Positions 19,257 to 26,868 of a DNA stretch of 64,000 nt are shown piece by piece; within the stretch, counting starts at the first letter, position 1, and each line of letters starts with the position of its first letter. This stretch comes from Bradyrhizobium sp. CB1015 (GTDB lineage Bacteria > Pseudomonadota > Alphaproteobacteria > Rhizobiales > Xanthobacteraceae), in the NCBI RefSeq assembly GCF_025200925.1, contig NZ_CP104174.1, positions 6,448,001-6,512,000 of the forward strand. The letters run 5' to 3'. The notes under the pieces were generated by a model. It had not been told where the DNA came from, searched no databases, and saw only the letters and a list, made by a program, of their open reading frames with translations. The position numbers were made by a program, and so were the translations under genes.

Positions 19257-20195
19257 TCAGCCGCGGCGTAAATGGTGCAAGGTAATTTCCGGCGGGCAAT
19301 TGAGGCGCACGGGAACGACGCTCGAGCCCGCACCAACGGAAGTATAGCCGGTCATATCTCTGTACTGCCAAGGCCCAGCCCCCATCCGTCTTGGCAGCAC
19401 CGCCTCGAGCTTGACCGGAATGGATCCGGGGAGACAAATCTGACCGCCGTGGGTGTGTCCGCTCAGCATCAAATCAAAGTTGGCATGCGCAGCCTGACGA
19501 TAGACCTCCGGTGTATGAGACAACAAGATCGAGAACTCACCGCTGGGTATCGAGAGAGCGGCCTTTTCGAGGTTGTCCACTCTGAAGAAATGAGCATCGT
19601 CGATTCCCGCCAAATAGATCCGTTGATCCCTGCGAACGATTGTCTCGCATTCATTGAGCAGCACACGAATGCCCATGGCTTCGAGCCCGGGAACCATCTG
19701 TATCGTATCGTGGTTGCCGAGCACGGCATAGATTGGCTGTTTCAGATGAGTTACCACTCGCGCGACACCCTCCAGCGCGGGCTGGAACGGCCCAACAGTC
19801 CTTCCCCGATAATCGCCAGTTAGGACGCACACATCGTACTGCATGCTGCCAACCAGCTCGATGAGTCTGCTCATGGCAACTTCATTCATATCCACATGAA
19901 GGTCGCTAATGTGGAGAATGGTGAAGCCCTCAAAGAGGGGCGGTAATGTCTTGAGCCTGATTTCGTTTCGTTTGACGAGAATGCGTTCTGCATTCTGTCG
20001 TGCACGCCAGTAGAGTCCCGTTGCCTTTAGAACATTTCGAATGATCCACTCGGCCCAAGATGAGTTTTCGAGGTGAAAAAATGTGAGGCCCTGGCCAAAT
20101 ACCTGAGCTTCGTGATCTCTCTCAATCCCCAATCGCTGCCGGGCATGGAGCGGCCCGAGACGGATCTCGAGTTTACGCAGAATGTCTTCGTCCAC
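19257..20195 (-). CDS. Metallophosphoesterase (YaeI/LpxG-like), copy 1
   Basis: 312 residues from a GTG at 20193-20195 with AAGGA about 10 bases upstream. The calcineurin-like metal motifs are complete: ISDLHVD (about 95-101), TGDYRG, GNHDTIQM, LLSHTPE and SGHTHGGQ. The family includes membrane-associated phosphatases acting on lipid A precursors such as UDP-diacylglucosamine. There is no clear signal peptide; the N-terminal 60 residues are amphipathic. It is closely similar along its whole length to the gene at 20977-21915, and a CDP-archaeol-synthase-like gene lies between them. Confidence 0.8.
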   Translation of the reverse strand: MDEDILRKLEIRLGPLHARQRLGIERDHEAQVFGQGLTFFHLENSSWAEWIIRNVLKATGLYWRARQNAERILVKRNEIRLKTLPPLFEGFTILHISDLHVDMNEVAMSRLIELVGSMQYDVCVLTGDYRGRTVGPFQPALEGVARVVTHLKQPIYAVLGNHDTIQMVPGLEAMGIRVLLNECETIVRRDQRIYLAGIDDAHFFRVDNLEKAALSIPSGEFSILLSHTPEVYRQAAHANFDLMLSGHTHGGQICLPGSIPVKLEAVLPRRMGAGPWQYRDMTGYTSVGAGSSVVPVRLNCPPEITLHHLRRG

Positions 20196-20480
20196 CAGCT
20201 AGTCCTTTTGAACGGGTAGATATAACGTATTCTAATGAGGCCACGGTCAAACCGACAGCGGCTAATTCCCACGCTTCCACTGGAAGTCGCGGTAGGTCAT
20301 TTGGCTCGTGCACTGCAACACACTGCATCGCTATTCGATCACGTCGGCGCAGCCGAGCAGCTTCAGGTTGATGGATGAGCTCGACCGTGGTGCCTTGGAT
20401 AACCAACGCAAGACGTTCCACTGAAAGGCCCAATGAAGATCGAACTAACGTCGGATGCAACTATAAGTTAAGCTGAAGAA

Positions 20481-20969
20481 ATGCAATTTCTGCATATCCT
20501 GCAATTATTGGTTTTAACGACGCTGGCGAACGGCACACCGATCGTTGCAAAGAAGATTTTTGGCCCACGTTTTTCCTTTCCGCTGGATGCCGGCACCGTA
20601 TTGTTTGATGAGCGGCCGTTGTTTGGGCCATCGAAAACCATCCGCGGTATTTTAATTTCAGTCCTCATCACGACAGCAAGCGCCCCGCTTATCGGTCTGG
20701 ATCTGACGATCGGTGCAATCGTAGCGGCCGCGGCTATGGCGGGCGATTTGTTCTCCAGTTTCGTGAAGCGCCGCCTAAACTATCCGCCGAGCAGCCAGGC
20801 ACTCGGGCTCGATCAGGTTCCCGAATCCCTATTCCCGATGCTGGCATGCCGCGACGCGCTTTCTTTGACCAAAGCAGACATAGCGCTTGGCGTGGGGATA
20901 TTCTTTATTGGCGCACTAATTCTGTCTCGTTTTCTATTCCGAGCCCACCTGCGCGACGAACCATATTAG
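20481..20969 (+). CDS. CDP-archaeol synthase-like integral membrane cytidylyltransferase (CarS/DUF46 family)
   Basis: 162 residues with four or five hydrophobic segments. Visible signatures are FGPSKTIRG (48-56), GDLFSSFVKRRL (88-99) and ALGLDQVPESL (107-117), which match the conserved loops of CarS and more distantly CdsA. Archaeal CarS transfers CMP from CTP to an unsaturated archaetidic acid; bacterial members have uncertain lipid substrates. It sits between two paralogous metallophosphoesterase genes that point the other way. A phospholipid or polyprenyl-lipid modifying role is inferred, not shown. Confidence 0.75.
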   Translation: MQFLHILQLLVLTTLANGTPIVAKKIFGPRFSFPLDAGTVLFDERPLFGPSKTIRGILISVLITTASAPLIGLDLTIGAIVAAAAMAGDLFSSFVKRRLNYPPSSQALGLDQVPESLFPMLACRDALSLTKADIALGVGIFFIGALILSRFLFRAHLRDEPY

Positions 20970-20976
20970 CCCGCCA

Positions 20977-21915
20977 TTAGCCCGAACGAAGGCAGTGCAA
21001 GGTGATTTCTGGTGGACAGTTGAGACGAACAGGAACGACGCTCGATCCAGCACCCACAGAGGTGTAGCCAGCCATGTCGTGATGCTGCCAAGCTCCTGCC
21101 GCCATCCGTCGGGGCAAGACTGCATCAAGTATGATCGGAATAGATCCTGGCAGACAGATCTGCCCACCGTGCGTATGCCCACTCAGCAACAAATTGAAAT
21201 CGGCATGAGCCGCCTGACGATAGATCTCCGGTGTGTGTGACAATAAAATGGAGAACTCGCCATACGGGATCTGCAACGCAGCCTTTTCGATATCGTCGGC
21301 CTTAAAGCAGTGGGCGTCATCGATTCCGGCTAGATAGATTTTCTGATCGCCGCGCAAAATCACCTCGCTCTCGTTGAGCAGCATACGTATTCCCATGGCT
21401 TCCAGCCCCGGAACCATTTGGATGGTATCGTGGTCGCCCAGAACCCCATAAACGGGCTCCTTTAGATGAGCTCGCACTCGTGCGACGCCGTTCAAGGTTG
21501 CCTCGAACGGTCCAAAGTTCTTCCCCCGATAGTCGCCGGTTAGAACGCATAGATCGTAGCGCATGTCGCCGACGAGTTCGATCAAGCGCTGCATGGCAGC
21601 TTCATTCATGTCCACATGCATGTCGCTAAGGTGGAGTATGGTGAAGCCGTCGAAAAGCGGTGGCAACTCCTTGAACAGAACATCATTGCGCTTGACGAGA
21701 ATGCTTCCAGTATTTCGCCGTCCGCGCCAGTAGAGACCGGTCAGCTTAAGTGCATTTCGAATGACAGAATGGACTGGATACCAGTTCCTTATGTGAAAGG
21801 AGAGGAGGTCTTGGCCGAAAATTTGTGCCTCGTGGTTCGTCTCGATACCCAATCGCTGTCTCGCATGGAACGGTCCGAGACGCTCCTCCAATTTGCGCAA
21901 GATCTCTTCGTCCAT
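20977..21915 (-). CDS. Metallophosphoesterase (YaeI/LpxG-like), copy 2, with altered GNHD motif
   Basis: 312 residues from the ATG at 21913-21915, which matches the start of copy 1 (MDEEILRKL against MDEDILRKL) and has GGAGG upstream. A longer in-frame start at 22029 is less likely. The metal motifs are LSDMHVD, TGDYRG, SHTPE and SGHTHGGQ, but the usual GNHD is GDHD here, so the metal-binding Asn is replaced by Asp. Otherwise the two copies are collinear, including the C-terminal SVGAGSSVVPVRLNCPPEIT. The stop is 8 bases past the stop of the convergent CarS-like gene. Confidence 0.78.
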   Translation of the reverse strand: MDEEILRKLEERLGPFHARQRLGIETNHEAQIFGQDLLSFHIRNWYPVHSVIRNALKLTGLYWRGRRNTGSILVKRNDVLFKELPPLFDGFTILHLSDMHVDMNEAAMQRLIELVGDMRYDLCVLTGDYRGKNFGPFEATLNGVARVRAHLKEPVYGVLGDHDTIQMVPGLEAMGIRMLLNESEVILRGDQKIYLAGIDDAHCFKADDIEKAALQIPYGEFSILLSHTPEIYRQAAHADFNLLLSGHTHGGQICLPGSIPIILDAVLPRRMAAGAWQHHDMAGYTSVGAGSSVVPVRLNCPPEITLHCLRSG

Positions 21916-22206
21916 GGAACAACTTCCTCCGAAATCGGCCCGACCTTCCATGGATGTGCGGTACCGGCGCACGATTGCACGCTGCCAGCAGGTCCCGGTT
22001 GATATAGTCAACGAGATTGCAAAAGCCACCGCGCAATAGACATCGCGAATTCATAAACCATCAGCTCCGGTCCGCTTTGGTTTACCATACCTTTTAAGCT
22101 TTCTCGTCCGTGAGCATGCAATGGTGGCTGTAGATCGGGGACAAATCGCGACAGGGAAGCGTCAGGGCCAGGCCGTGGCGGCCTGGCCCACCATCTCGGG
22201 AATGCA

Positions 22207-22443
22207 ATGCCTACAAAGACAACGCCACAAAGGCCAAAACGCAAGAAATCAAATGCGCACTCATTACCGTCCTCCGCGGCATCGATGCTATCGGTGACCG
22301 CGCGAAACCTGATTAATATGGCCGTAGTATCCGCCTTCTCGGGCACAGTTCTGCTCGGGCTTCTTGCTGCCAAGCATCTTCGAGCAGCATTCGCGTACCA
22401 GTTGTTATGGAAGAAGCCGGCCAGAGGCCGACGTCTGGCTTGA
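22207..22443 (+). CDS. Possible small membrane protein, unknown
   Basis: 78 residues: a basic N-terminus (MPTKTTPQRPKRKKSNAH) and one hydrophobic stretch, NMAVVSAFSGTVLLGLLAAK, near residues 37-56. There is only a weak ribosome-binding site. It ends just before the IS630 left end. No family is recognised, and it may be spurious; other open frames overlap it on the minus strand. Confidence 0.25.
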   Translation: MPTKTTPQRPKRKKSNAHSLPSSAASMLSVTARNLINMAVVSAFSGTVLLGLLAAKHLRAAFAYQLLWKKPARGRRLA

Positions 22444-22464
22444 TCGCCTTAGAGCATGATGTTT

Positions 22465-23097
22465 TTATACGGAAACGTAGCCTGAGTTTTTGAAGTAGTT
22501 GGTGCACTCCGTCTCGGAGAAGAGATCGAGGAGTTCACCAGCCTTTCTCCAGGTTGCCTCCACGTCACGGGGCTCGGCAGCTCGCATGAGATGTTTGAGT
22601 TTGGCGAAGACCTGCTCGATCGGATTGAGGTCAGGGCTATATGGCGGCAAGAAGATGCGGTGGGCGCCTCTGGCGCGGATGGCTTGGCGAGCCGCTTTGC
22701 CCTTATGGCTGCCAAGATTGTCGAGAACGACGATCTCGCCCGGTGCGAGGGTGGGTGCCAACACCTTCTCGACGTACAGCGTGAAGAGCTCACCATTGAT
22801 GGGACCATCGATCACCCAAGGCGCGCTGATCCGATCGTGACGCAGCGCCGCGATGAAGGTCATGGTCTTCCAATGGCCGAAAGGTGCAGATGCTTGGAGG
22901 CGCTGTCCACAAGGCCCCCAGCCGCGTAGCGGCGCCATATTGGTCTTGATCCACGTCTCGTCGATAAAAACCAACCGTGCGACGTCGATCCTGCCTTGAT
23001 GTGCTTTCCAGCGGGTCCGCTTACGGACGACGTCTGGGCGATCCTGCTCGGCCGGTAGAAGCGTTTTTTTTGAAGCTGAGCCCCTCGGCGTGAACAA
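22465..23097 (-). CDS. IS630 transposase, C-terminal catalytic part (orfB, DDE)
   Basis: 210 residues. Family similarity begins after the A8 run with TLLPAEQDRPDVVRK. The catalytic triad is in VFIDETWIKTNMAPLRGWGP (first Asp), VVLDNLGSHKG (second Asp) and YSPDLNPIEQVFAKLKHLM (Glu). It ends with CTNYFKNSGY. Joining it to orfA needs a net +1 shift or loss of one A by slippage at the A8 run. So it is either a programmed frameshift or a single-base insertion in this copy. The catalytic residues are intact. Confidence 0.85.
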   Translation of the reverse strand: MFTPRGSASKKTLLPAEQDRPDVVRKRTRWKAHQGRIDVARLVFIDETWIKTNMAPLRGWGPCGQRLQASAPFGHWKTMTFIAALRHDRISAPWVIDGPINGELFTLYVEKVLAPTLAPGEIVVLDNLGSHKGKAARQAIRARGAHRIFLPPYSPDLNPIEQVFAKLKHLMRAAEPRDVEATWRKAGELLDLFSETECTNYFKNSGYVSV

Positions 23098-23407
23098 AAG
23101 TCCACACCGCCCGCACGTCTGTCTTGATCCCCCGTGCAGCCAGCTCCTGCGTCAGCTTGCGCAAGGTGAATGGCCCCGAGCGAATGCGTTTGCGCAGCCA
23201 GTCGGCGTTGGCATCCGACAGAACCCGCTTCTTGTGGCCGCCGATCTGGCCGGGCGCCAGGCCTCCGGTATCCCGCCTCAGATTCTTCCACTTCGTCACG
23301 CAGGAGGGGCTGATCTGGAGCGCCTCGGCAATCGAACGAACCGTTTCCCCTGCGTCAGCTCGCGCCAAAGCCCGTTCCCGGATGTCTTCCGAATAGGGTC
23401 GCGTCAT
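23021..23407 (-). CDS. IS630 transposase, N-terminal part (orfA, helix-turn-helix)
   Basis: 128 residues beginning MTRPYSEDIRERALARADAG. The TVRSIAEALQISPSCVTKW segment is a helix-turn-helix that binds the element ends. A second, winged-helix-like part follows (IRSGPFTLRKLTQELAARGI). The family match runs to FVHAEGLSFKK, then the frame breaks at a run of eight A (T8 at 23064-23071 on the plus strand); the last residues are out of frame with the family. The product alone lacks the catalytic domain. Confidence 0.85.
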   Translation of the reverse strand: MTRPYSEDIRERALARADAGETVRSIAEALQISPSCVTKWKNLRRDTGGLAPGQIGGHKKRVLSDANADWLRKRIRSGPFTLRKLTQELAARGIKTDVRAVWTFVHAEGLSFKKNASTGRAGSPRRRP

Positions 23408-23498
23408 CCATGCTGGCCTCCGCCCTCCAGCATGGATGTTGAATCAGAAATCGCTCCCAGTGGGAATCCCGATTCCAGTCAAAAACAACATGCTCCTA

Positions 23499-23834
23499 GC
23501 GGACTTGCAAAAATTCAGAGCGGACGTCAGCAATGGGCCTTGCCTGTGTGAAAATGTCAGGGCGCTTGACGGCGATAAAATAACTCATTCGTTCAAGACC
23601 GTCTTCGCGGTCAACCTCGCAAGCGCATTCAACTTAAAGAACGAACTGAAGAATGAAATTCTAGCCGTGTTTCGATCTTTCGCGTTTTTACACAGCCAGG
23701 GCCAACAGCAGACATCATTGAGGCCTCGGAGGAAAACCGCACCGGGCACGCACCTTAGCACTTCGCGAAATCATTCGTCAGAGAGAGGTGGCACCCAACC
23801 GACCCTGAACCTGCAATGTCGTCGCAACGTGAAA
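23499..23834. other. Intergenic next to IS630, no recognised gene
   Basis: A plus-strand open frame crosses it from 23436 but starts inside the IS end and has no recognisable domain. Base composition is lower in GC than the neighbours. I see no gene. Confidence 0.45.
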
Positions 23835-24150
23835 TTATCGTTGTTGCTGTCTGGATTTGATGTCGAGCAAGTTCAGCAGCGTTGCGGTCGCGATCATCGC
23901 CACGATGCCACCGAGACTAAGGGCTATCTGCATCGCAAGCCCGTCCGAGATGTCGAGCCGGGCGACATCGGCAGCGAACGACAGCAGAACGCCGAGACAA
24001 TAGATTGGTAGCGAGTTCTGGCCACAGAGGATTGCAGCGCGCATCACCGGTGTCATCGGCGCCGGCCATTTGCGAGGCATGAACCATACCGCCAAGACTG
24101 CCATAGCCAAAAAATGCAGCAGCAGCCCAAGCTTACGGTACTGCGTGGGT
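23835..24150 (-). pseudogene. C-terminal fragment of an OpgC-type membrane protein
   Basis: The minus-strand frame YRKLGLLLHFLAMAVLAVWF, CGQNSLPIYCLGVLLSFAAD and LAMQIALSLGGIVAM matches the last three transmembrane segments of OpgC proteins, which succinylate osmoregulated periplasmic glucans. OpgC is normally around 380 residues; only about 100 remain, without the N-terminal two thirds. At its 5-prime side it runs directly into an acetyltransferase fragment in a different frame, so the genes were joined by a deletion or rearrangement. Confidence 0.6.
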
Positions 24151-24408
24151 GACCACATTTTCAACCACCCCATACGATCTACCGCCGCGAGACAGGTTCG
24201 GCACAATCGCGAGAGTGCATGAAGACACAAGCAGTTCTGCTGTTTGCGCGACGATCACCGTCATGAAGCTGCAATCAAGCAGGGTCGTCCAAACGCGCTC
24301 GGCTGTTGCCGCCTCCAGTTGAGCCTCATGCGGATGAAGGTGCTCGTAAAGTTTCAACACCCCAGGCAGGTCGCATTGCGTGGCGGGACGGACAATGACT
24401 TCGTTCAT
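24148..24408 (-). pseudogene. N-terminal fragment of a GNAT acetyltransferase, fused to the OpgC fragment
   Basis: MNEVIVRPATQCDLPGVLKL starts a normal GNAT protein from an ATG at 24406-24408. It continues to SCTLAIVPNLSRGGRSYGVV and ENVVTHA, the point just before the acetyl-CoA-binding loop (usually R-R-x-G-x-G). There the similarity ends and the frame stops three codons later. The acetyl-CoA loop and the rest of the domain are missing, so it cannot be active. Confidence 0.6.
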
Positions 24409-24452
24409 TCAATGACCCACAAGCAGGAATTTGCCGCCGCTGAACGAGGCGC

Positions 24453-25004
24453 TCACTGAGCCCGCACGTTAACCCCGCTATTGAGGAGGTGGAGGGCCTC
24501 TTCATGAAGACCGACAGTTGCTGAAGCCAAGACTGGGCCACCCTCCTCCGCCCTTTCGCCGTCAATCCGCGTCACCACTCCGCCCGCCTTTTCGATGATC
24601 GGGATCAACGCGACGATATCGTAGGATTGGAGCGAAGGTTCGACTGCGAGGTCAATACGGCCAGCAGCGACCATCGCAATGGCATAGCATTCGCCACCGT
24701 AGCGCGTCATCCGTACCGAGGCGGCAAGGCGATCGAAGCCGTGCTTGAGCTCACCGTGATAGCGCTCAGGCGAATTCGTATGCAGGATCGCCCGCGAAAG
24801 CGTGCCGACGTCTCGCGTAGACAGTCGTTCGCGCTTGCCTGCATATTCGCACCAGGCTCCATCGGCGGAGGCCCAGAAACGCTCACGCGTGAAGGGCTGG
24901 CTCATCATTCCCAGTTCGGCTCGGCCATGCACGGCGATATCTGCCAATCGATGAAGAAAATCGGCGCCCGGCAGTTTCGGCATAAAGTATCTCCAAGCGT
25001 GCAC
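24453..25004 (-). pseudogene. 5-prime-truncated inositol monophosphatase/histidinol phosphatase (HisN-like)
   Basis: The minus-strand frame of 183 codons keeps the C-terminal half of the family: ELGMMSQPFTRERFWASADG, TRYGGECYAIAMVAAGRIDL and YDIVALIPIIEKAGGVVT (third metal-binding Asp region). The N-terminal half with the E-E metal site and the DPIDGT motif is missing. The first 25 or so residues are unrelated to the family. It sits beside other fragments next to IS630. An intact phosphatase domain of the same superfamily exists in the fusion at 45298-46917. Confidence 0.6.
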
Positions 25005-25225
25005 ACTCGCTGCCGTTGTATACGGACAACTGCCGAATTACATCCTAAACTTGCATATCGGCCGGCTGTGATCTTGAAGGTCGCCGCCGACACGCCGCCA
25101 GACCAAGGCGAGACCAAAGAATGGACCGCGTCAGGGCTGGACGCGAAAGCTCTCCGAGTTGAAGATGACCAGCCGCACCAGTTGAGGAGGTCAACATAAC
25201 GAGGCCTAGCCCGACTTGGCGGATC

Positions 25226-26329
25226 TCACCAGTTCGCGGCGACCAGAACGCGATCGACGAGGAAGGCGAGCCCAGCGACCAGCACGAGCGCGGAGAGCGC
25301 CGTCACCGCCCGCCGCTCCAACGCGGCGCGCCGAAACCAAAGGAGGATCGGCAGGAAAGCGGCGATCACCGCTGCCTGGCCGGATTCAACGCCGAGGTTG
25401 AACGACACGAGCGCGCCGGCCAGGGCGGCCGGGGGCAGATCGAGATCGAGCAACGCGCCGGCAAAGCCGAAGCCATGCACGAGGCCAAACGCGAAGCCCA
25501 CGGCCCAGCGCCACGACGCCGTGCGTCTGAGGAAAATGTTTTCGGCCGCGACGTAGACGATCGACAGCGCGATCACCGGCTCGACGATCCAACTGGGCGG
25601 CGACGCCGCGCCCAGTACCGCCACGGCCAAGGTGATGCTGTGCGCCACCGTGAACGCGGTGATGACGGCGAACAAGGATCCGATTCCTCCGCCGCCCAGA
25701 ACGAGAGCCAGCACGAACAGGAGGTGATCAACTCCTGTCAGGATGTGCTCGATGCCGAGCCGAAAGAAGGCGAAGACGCCGCTCCCGGAGGTAACCTCGG
25801 GCGCCGGGCTCCCGCTCGGTGCCGCGACGGCGAGGCGAGCCTCGCGCCGGTCGCCCTCGAGGGTGTATTGCTGCACGCTCCCCAGGGCTTCGACGCGGGC
25901 AAGCGTGTGGTAGTCGTTGCCGAGGACGTCGGACAGGTCGTCGCGCAGCACAAGTTCGCGCGGCGTACCAGGGCAGGCGTAATCGATGATCACTACGGCA
26001 TTGGCGCGGTCGGGCGTGGGCGGCGTGACCGTTCCGGGCACCGGCTCGCATCGCACCCCATTCGCGGAAATGCCGACTTTCCGCGCGACCAAATCGGCCA
26101 GCGTGGCGTAGTCTCCACGGGGCGCCAGCCGCAGCCCGGCGGCCTCGCCGCCGGCCGCCGCGAGCGCATCGGGGCCGAGGGTGAGGCTGTATCGGACAGT
26201 TCCGCCGTGCAGGCTCACGGTGGCATAGCCCATCGAGCCAGCGATGTGCCCTTGCGCTGGTCCGAGCGGTAGCAGCAGCGCGAGAGCAGCCCACGGCGCC
26301 GCGCGGCGGAGAGAGGCGGGAGGCGTCAT
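25226..26329 (-). CDS. HupE/UreJ-like membrane protein with periplasmic N-terminal domain
   Basis: 367 residues. A signal peptide (about 1-27) leads to a soluble domain of about 165 residues. The C-terminal half has six to seven hydrophobic segments with GIEHILTGVDHLLFVLALVL, FTVAHSITLA and FAFGLVHGFGFAGALL. These His-rich motifs are those of HupE/UreJ proteins, which carry nickel or related ions in hydrogenase and urease systems. No hydrogenase or urease gene is visible here, so the cargo is open. Its ATG overlaps the stop of the preceding gene by 4 bases, so it is the last gene of the operon starting at 31018. Confidence 0.8.
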   Translation of the reverse strand: MTPPASLRRAAPWAALALLLPLGPAQGHIAGSMGYATVSLHGGTVRYSLTLGPDALAAAGGEAAGLRLAPRGDYATLADLVARKVGISANGVRCEPVPGTVTPPTPDRANAVVIIDYACPGTPRELVLRDDLSDVLGNDYHTLARVEALGSVQQYTLEGDRREARLAVAAPSGSPAPEVTSGSGVFAFFRLGIEHILTGVDHLLFVLALVLGGGGIGSLFAVITAFTVAHSITLAVAVLGAASPPSWIVEPVIALSIVYVAAENIFLRRTASWRWAVGFAFGLVHGFGFAGALLDLDLPPAALAGALVSFNLGVESGQAAVIAAFLPILLWFRRAALERRAVTALSALVLVAGLAFLVDRVLVAANW

Positions 26330-26868
26330 CGCGCGGCCGCTTCAGTCATGACCTCGGCCCACTCGCCGCCGACGAAGCGGGACATGAGGTAGAGCCGCGG
26401 ATTGTCGTCGATGCGCATGTACTGGAGGTACCCCTCGGGGTTGAATTCGCCGAAGCTGGCGGCAAGCACCAGCTCGCCGTAGCCTCCGTAGAGCTTCACG
26501 GAGAGCCGTGGCGGGTCGAGGCCGAACGGCGCCGGATCGCTCCCCACGAGCTCTGCCGCCTCGATCTCGCGGACCGGCCCGGAATTGTGCATGATCTGAA
26601 CGGCCTTGCTGACCTGGAGCCCAGCGGCGCCGATGTTGACGCCGTCCGGCGTCACCCACTCTGTCTCGCCCGCACGGAGCAGGGTAACGCGCCGCGTGCC
26701 GCGGCTCAACTCCACCCGCTTGACCTCTTCGGGCGCGCGTTTGAGCACGCCCTTAGCCTCGAACCGCACGAGCTGGCGCTGCACCGGCATAGCGCCGCTC
26801 ACCACCATCGCCGCGAGGTAGAGCAGCGCGAGCGCCGCGAGGACGGGATGCAGGACGTGCCGCCTCAT
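26326..26868 (-). CDS. DUF4340-like protein associated with a Gld-type ABC exporter
   Basis: 180 residues from the ATG at 26866-26868, which overlaps the stop of the GldG-like gene (ATGA); an in-frame TTG at 26883 is less likely. One N-terminal hydrophobic segment (LHPVLAALALLYLAAMVVSG) anchors a periplasmic domain of the DUF4340 kind, with SRGTRRVTLLRAGETEWVTP and a C-terminal DDNPRLYLMSRFVGGEW. DUF4340 proteins usually follow GldA/GldF/GldG-like genes, as here. Function in such systems is not established. Confidence 0.65.
   Translation of the reverse strand: MRRHVLHPVLAALALLYLAAMVVSGAMPVQRQLVRFEAKGVLKRAPEEVKRVELSRGTRRVTLLRAGETEWVTPDGVNIGAAGLQVSKAVQIMHNSGPVREIEAAELVGSDPAPFGLDPPRLSVKLYGGYGELVLAASFGEFNPEGYLQYMRIDDNPRLYLMSRFVGGEWAEVMTEAAAR

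Larger units (their letters stand above)
22452..23496 (-). mobile_element. IS630-family insertion sequence with terminal inverted repeats and TA duplication
   Basis: The ends are GAGCATGATGTTTTT on the left and, read inward on the other strand, GGAGCATGTTGTTTTT on the right. Both are flanked by TA (22450-22451 and 23497-23498), the IS630 target. One extra G at the right end makes the exact boundary uncertain by a base. The element is about 1.05 kb and carries two overlapping frames of a DDE transposase on the minus strand. Confidence 0.85.

Noticed and set aside
20208..20460. Minus-strand open frame of 95 codons between the phosphoesterase and CarS-like genes
   Set aside because: Well-formed residues but no recognised domain and no ribosome-binding site; it overlaps the promoter region of two genes.
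24453..25004. A working inositol monophosphatase gene
   Set aside because: The N-terminal metal-binding Glu and the DPIDGT motif are missing, so it is treated as truncated.
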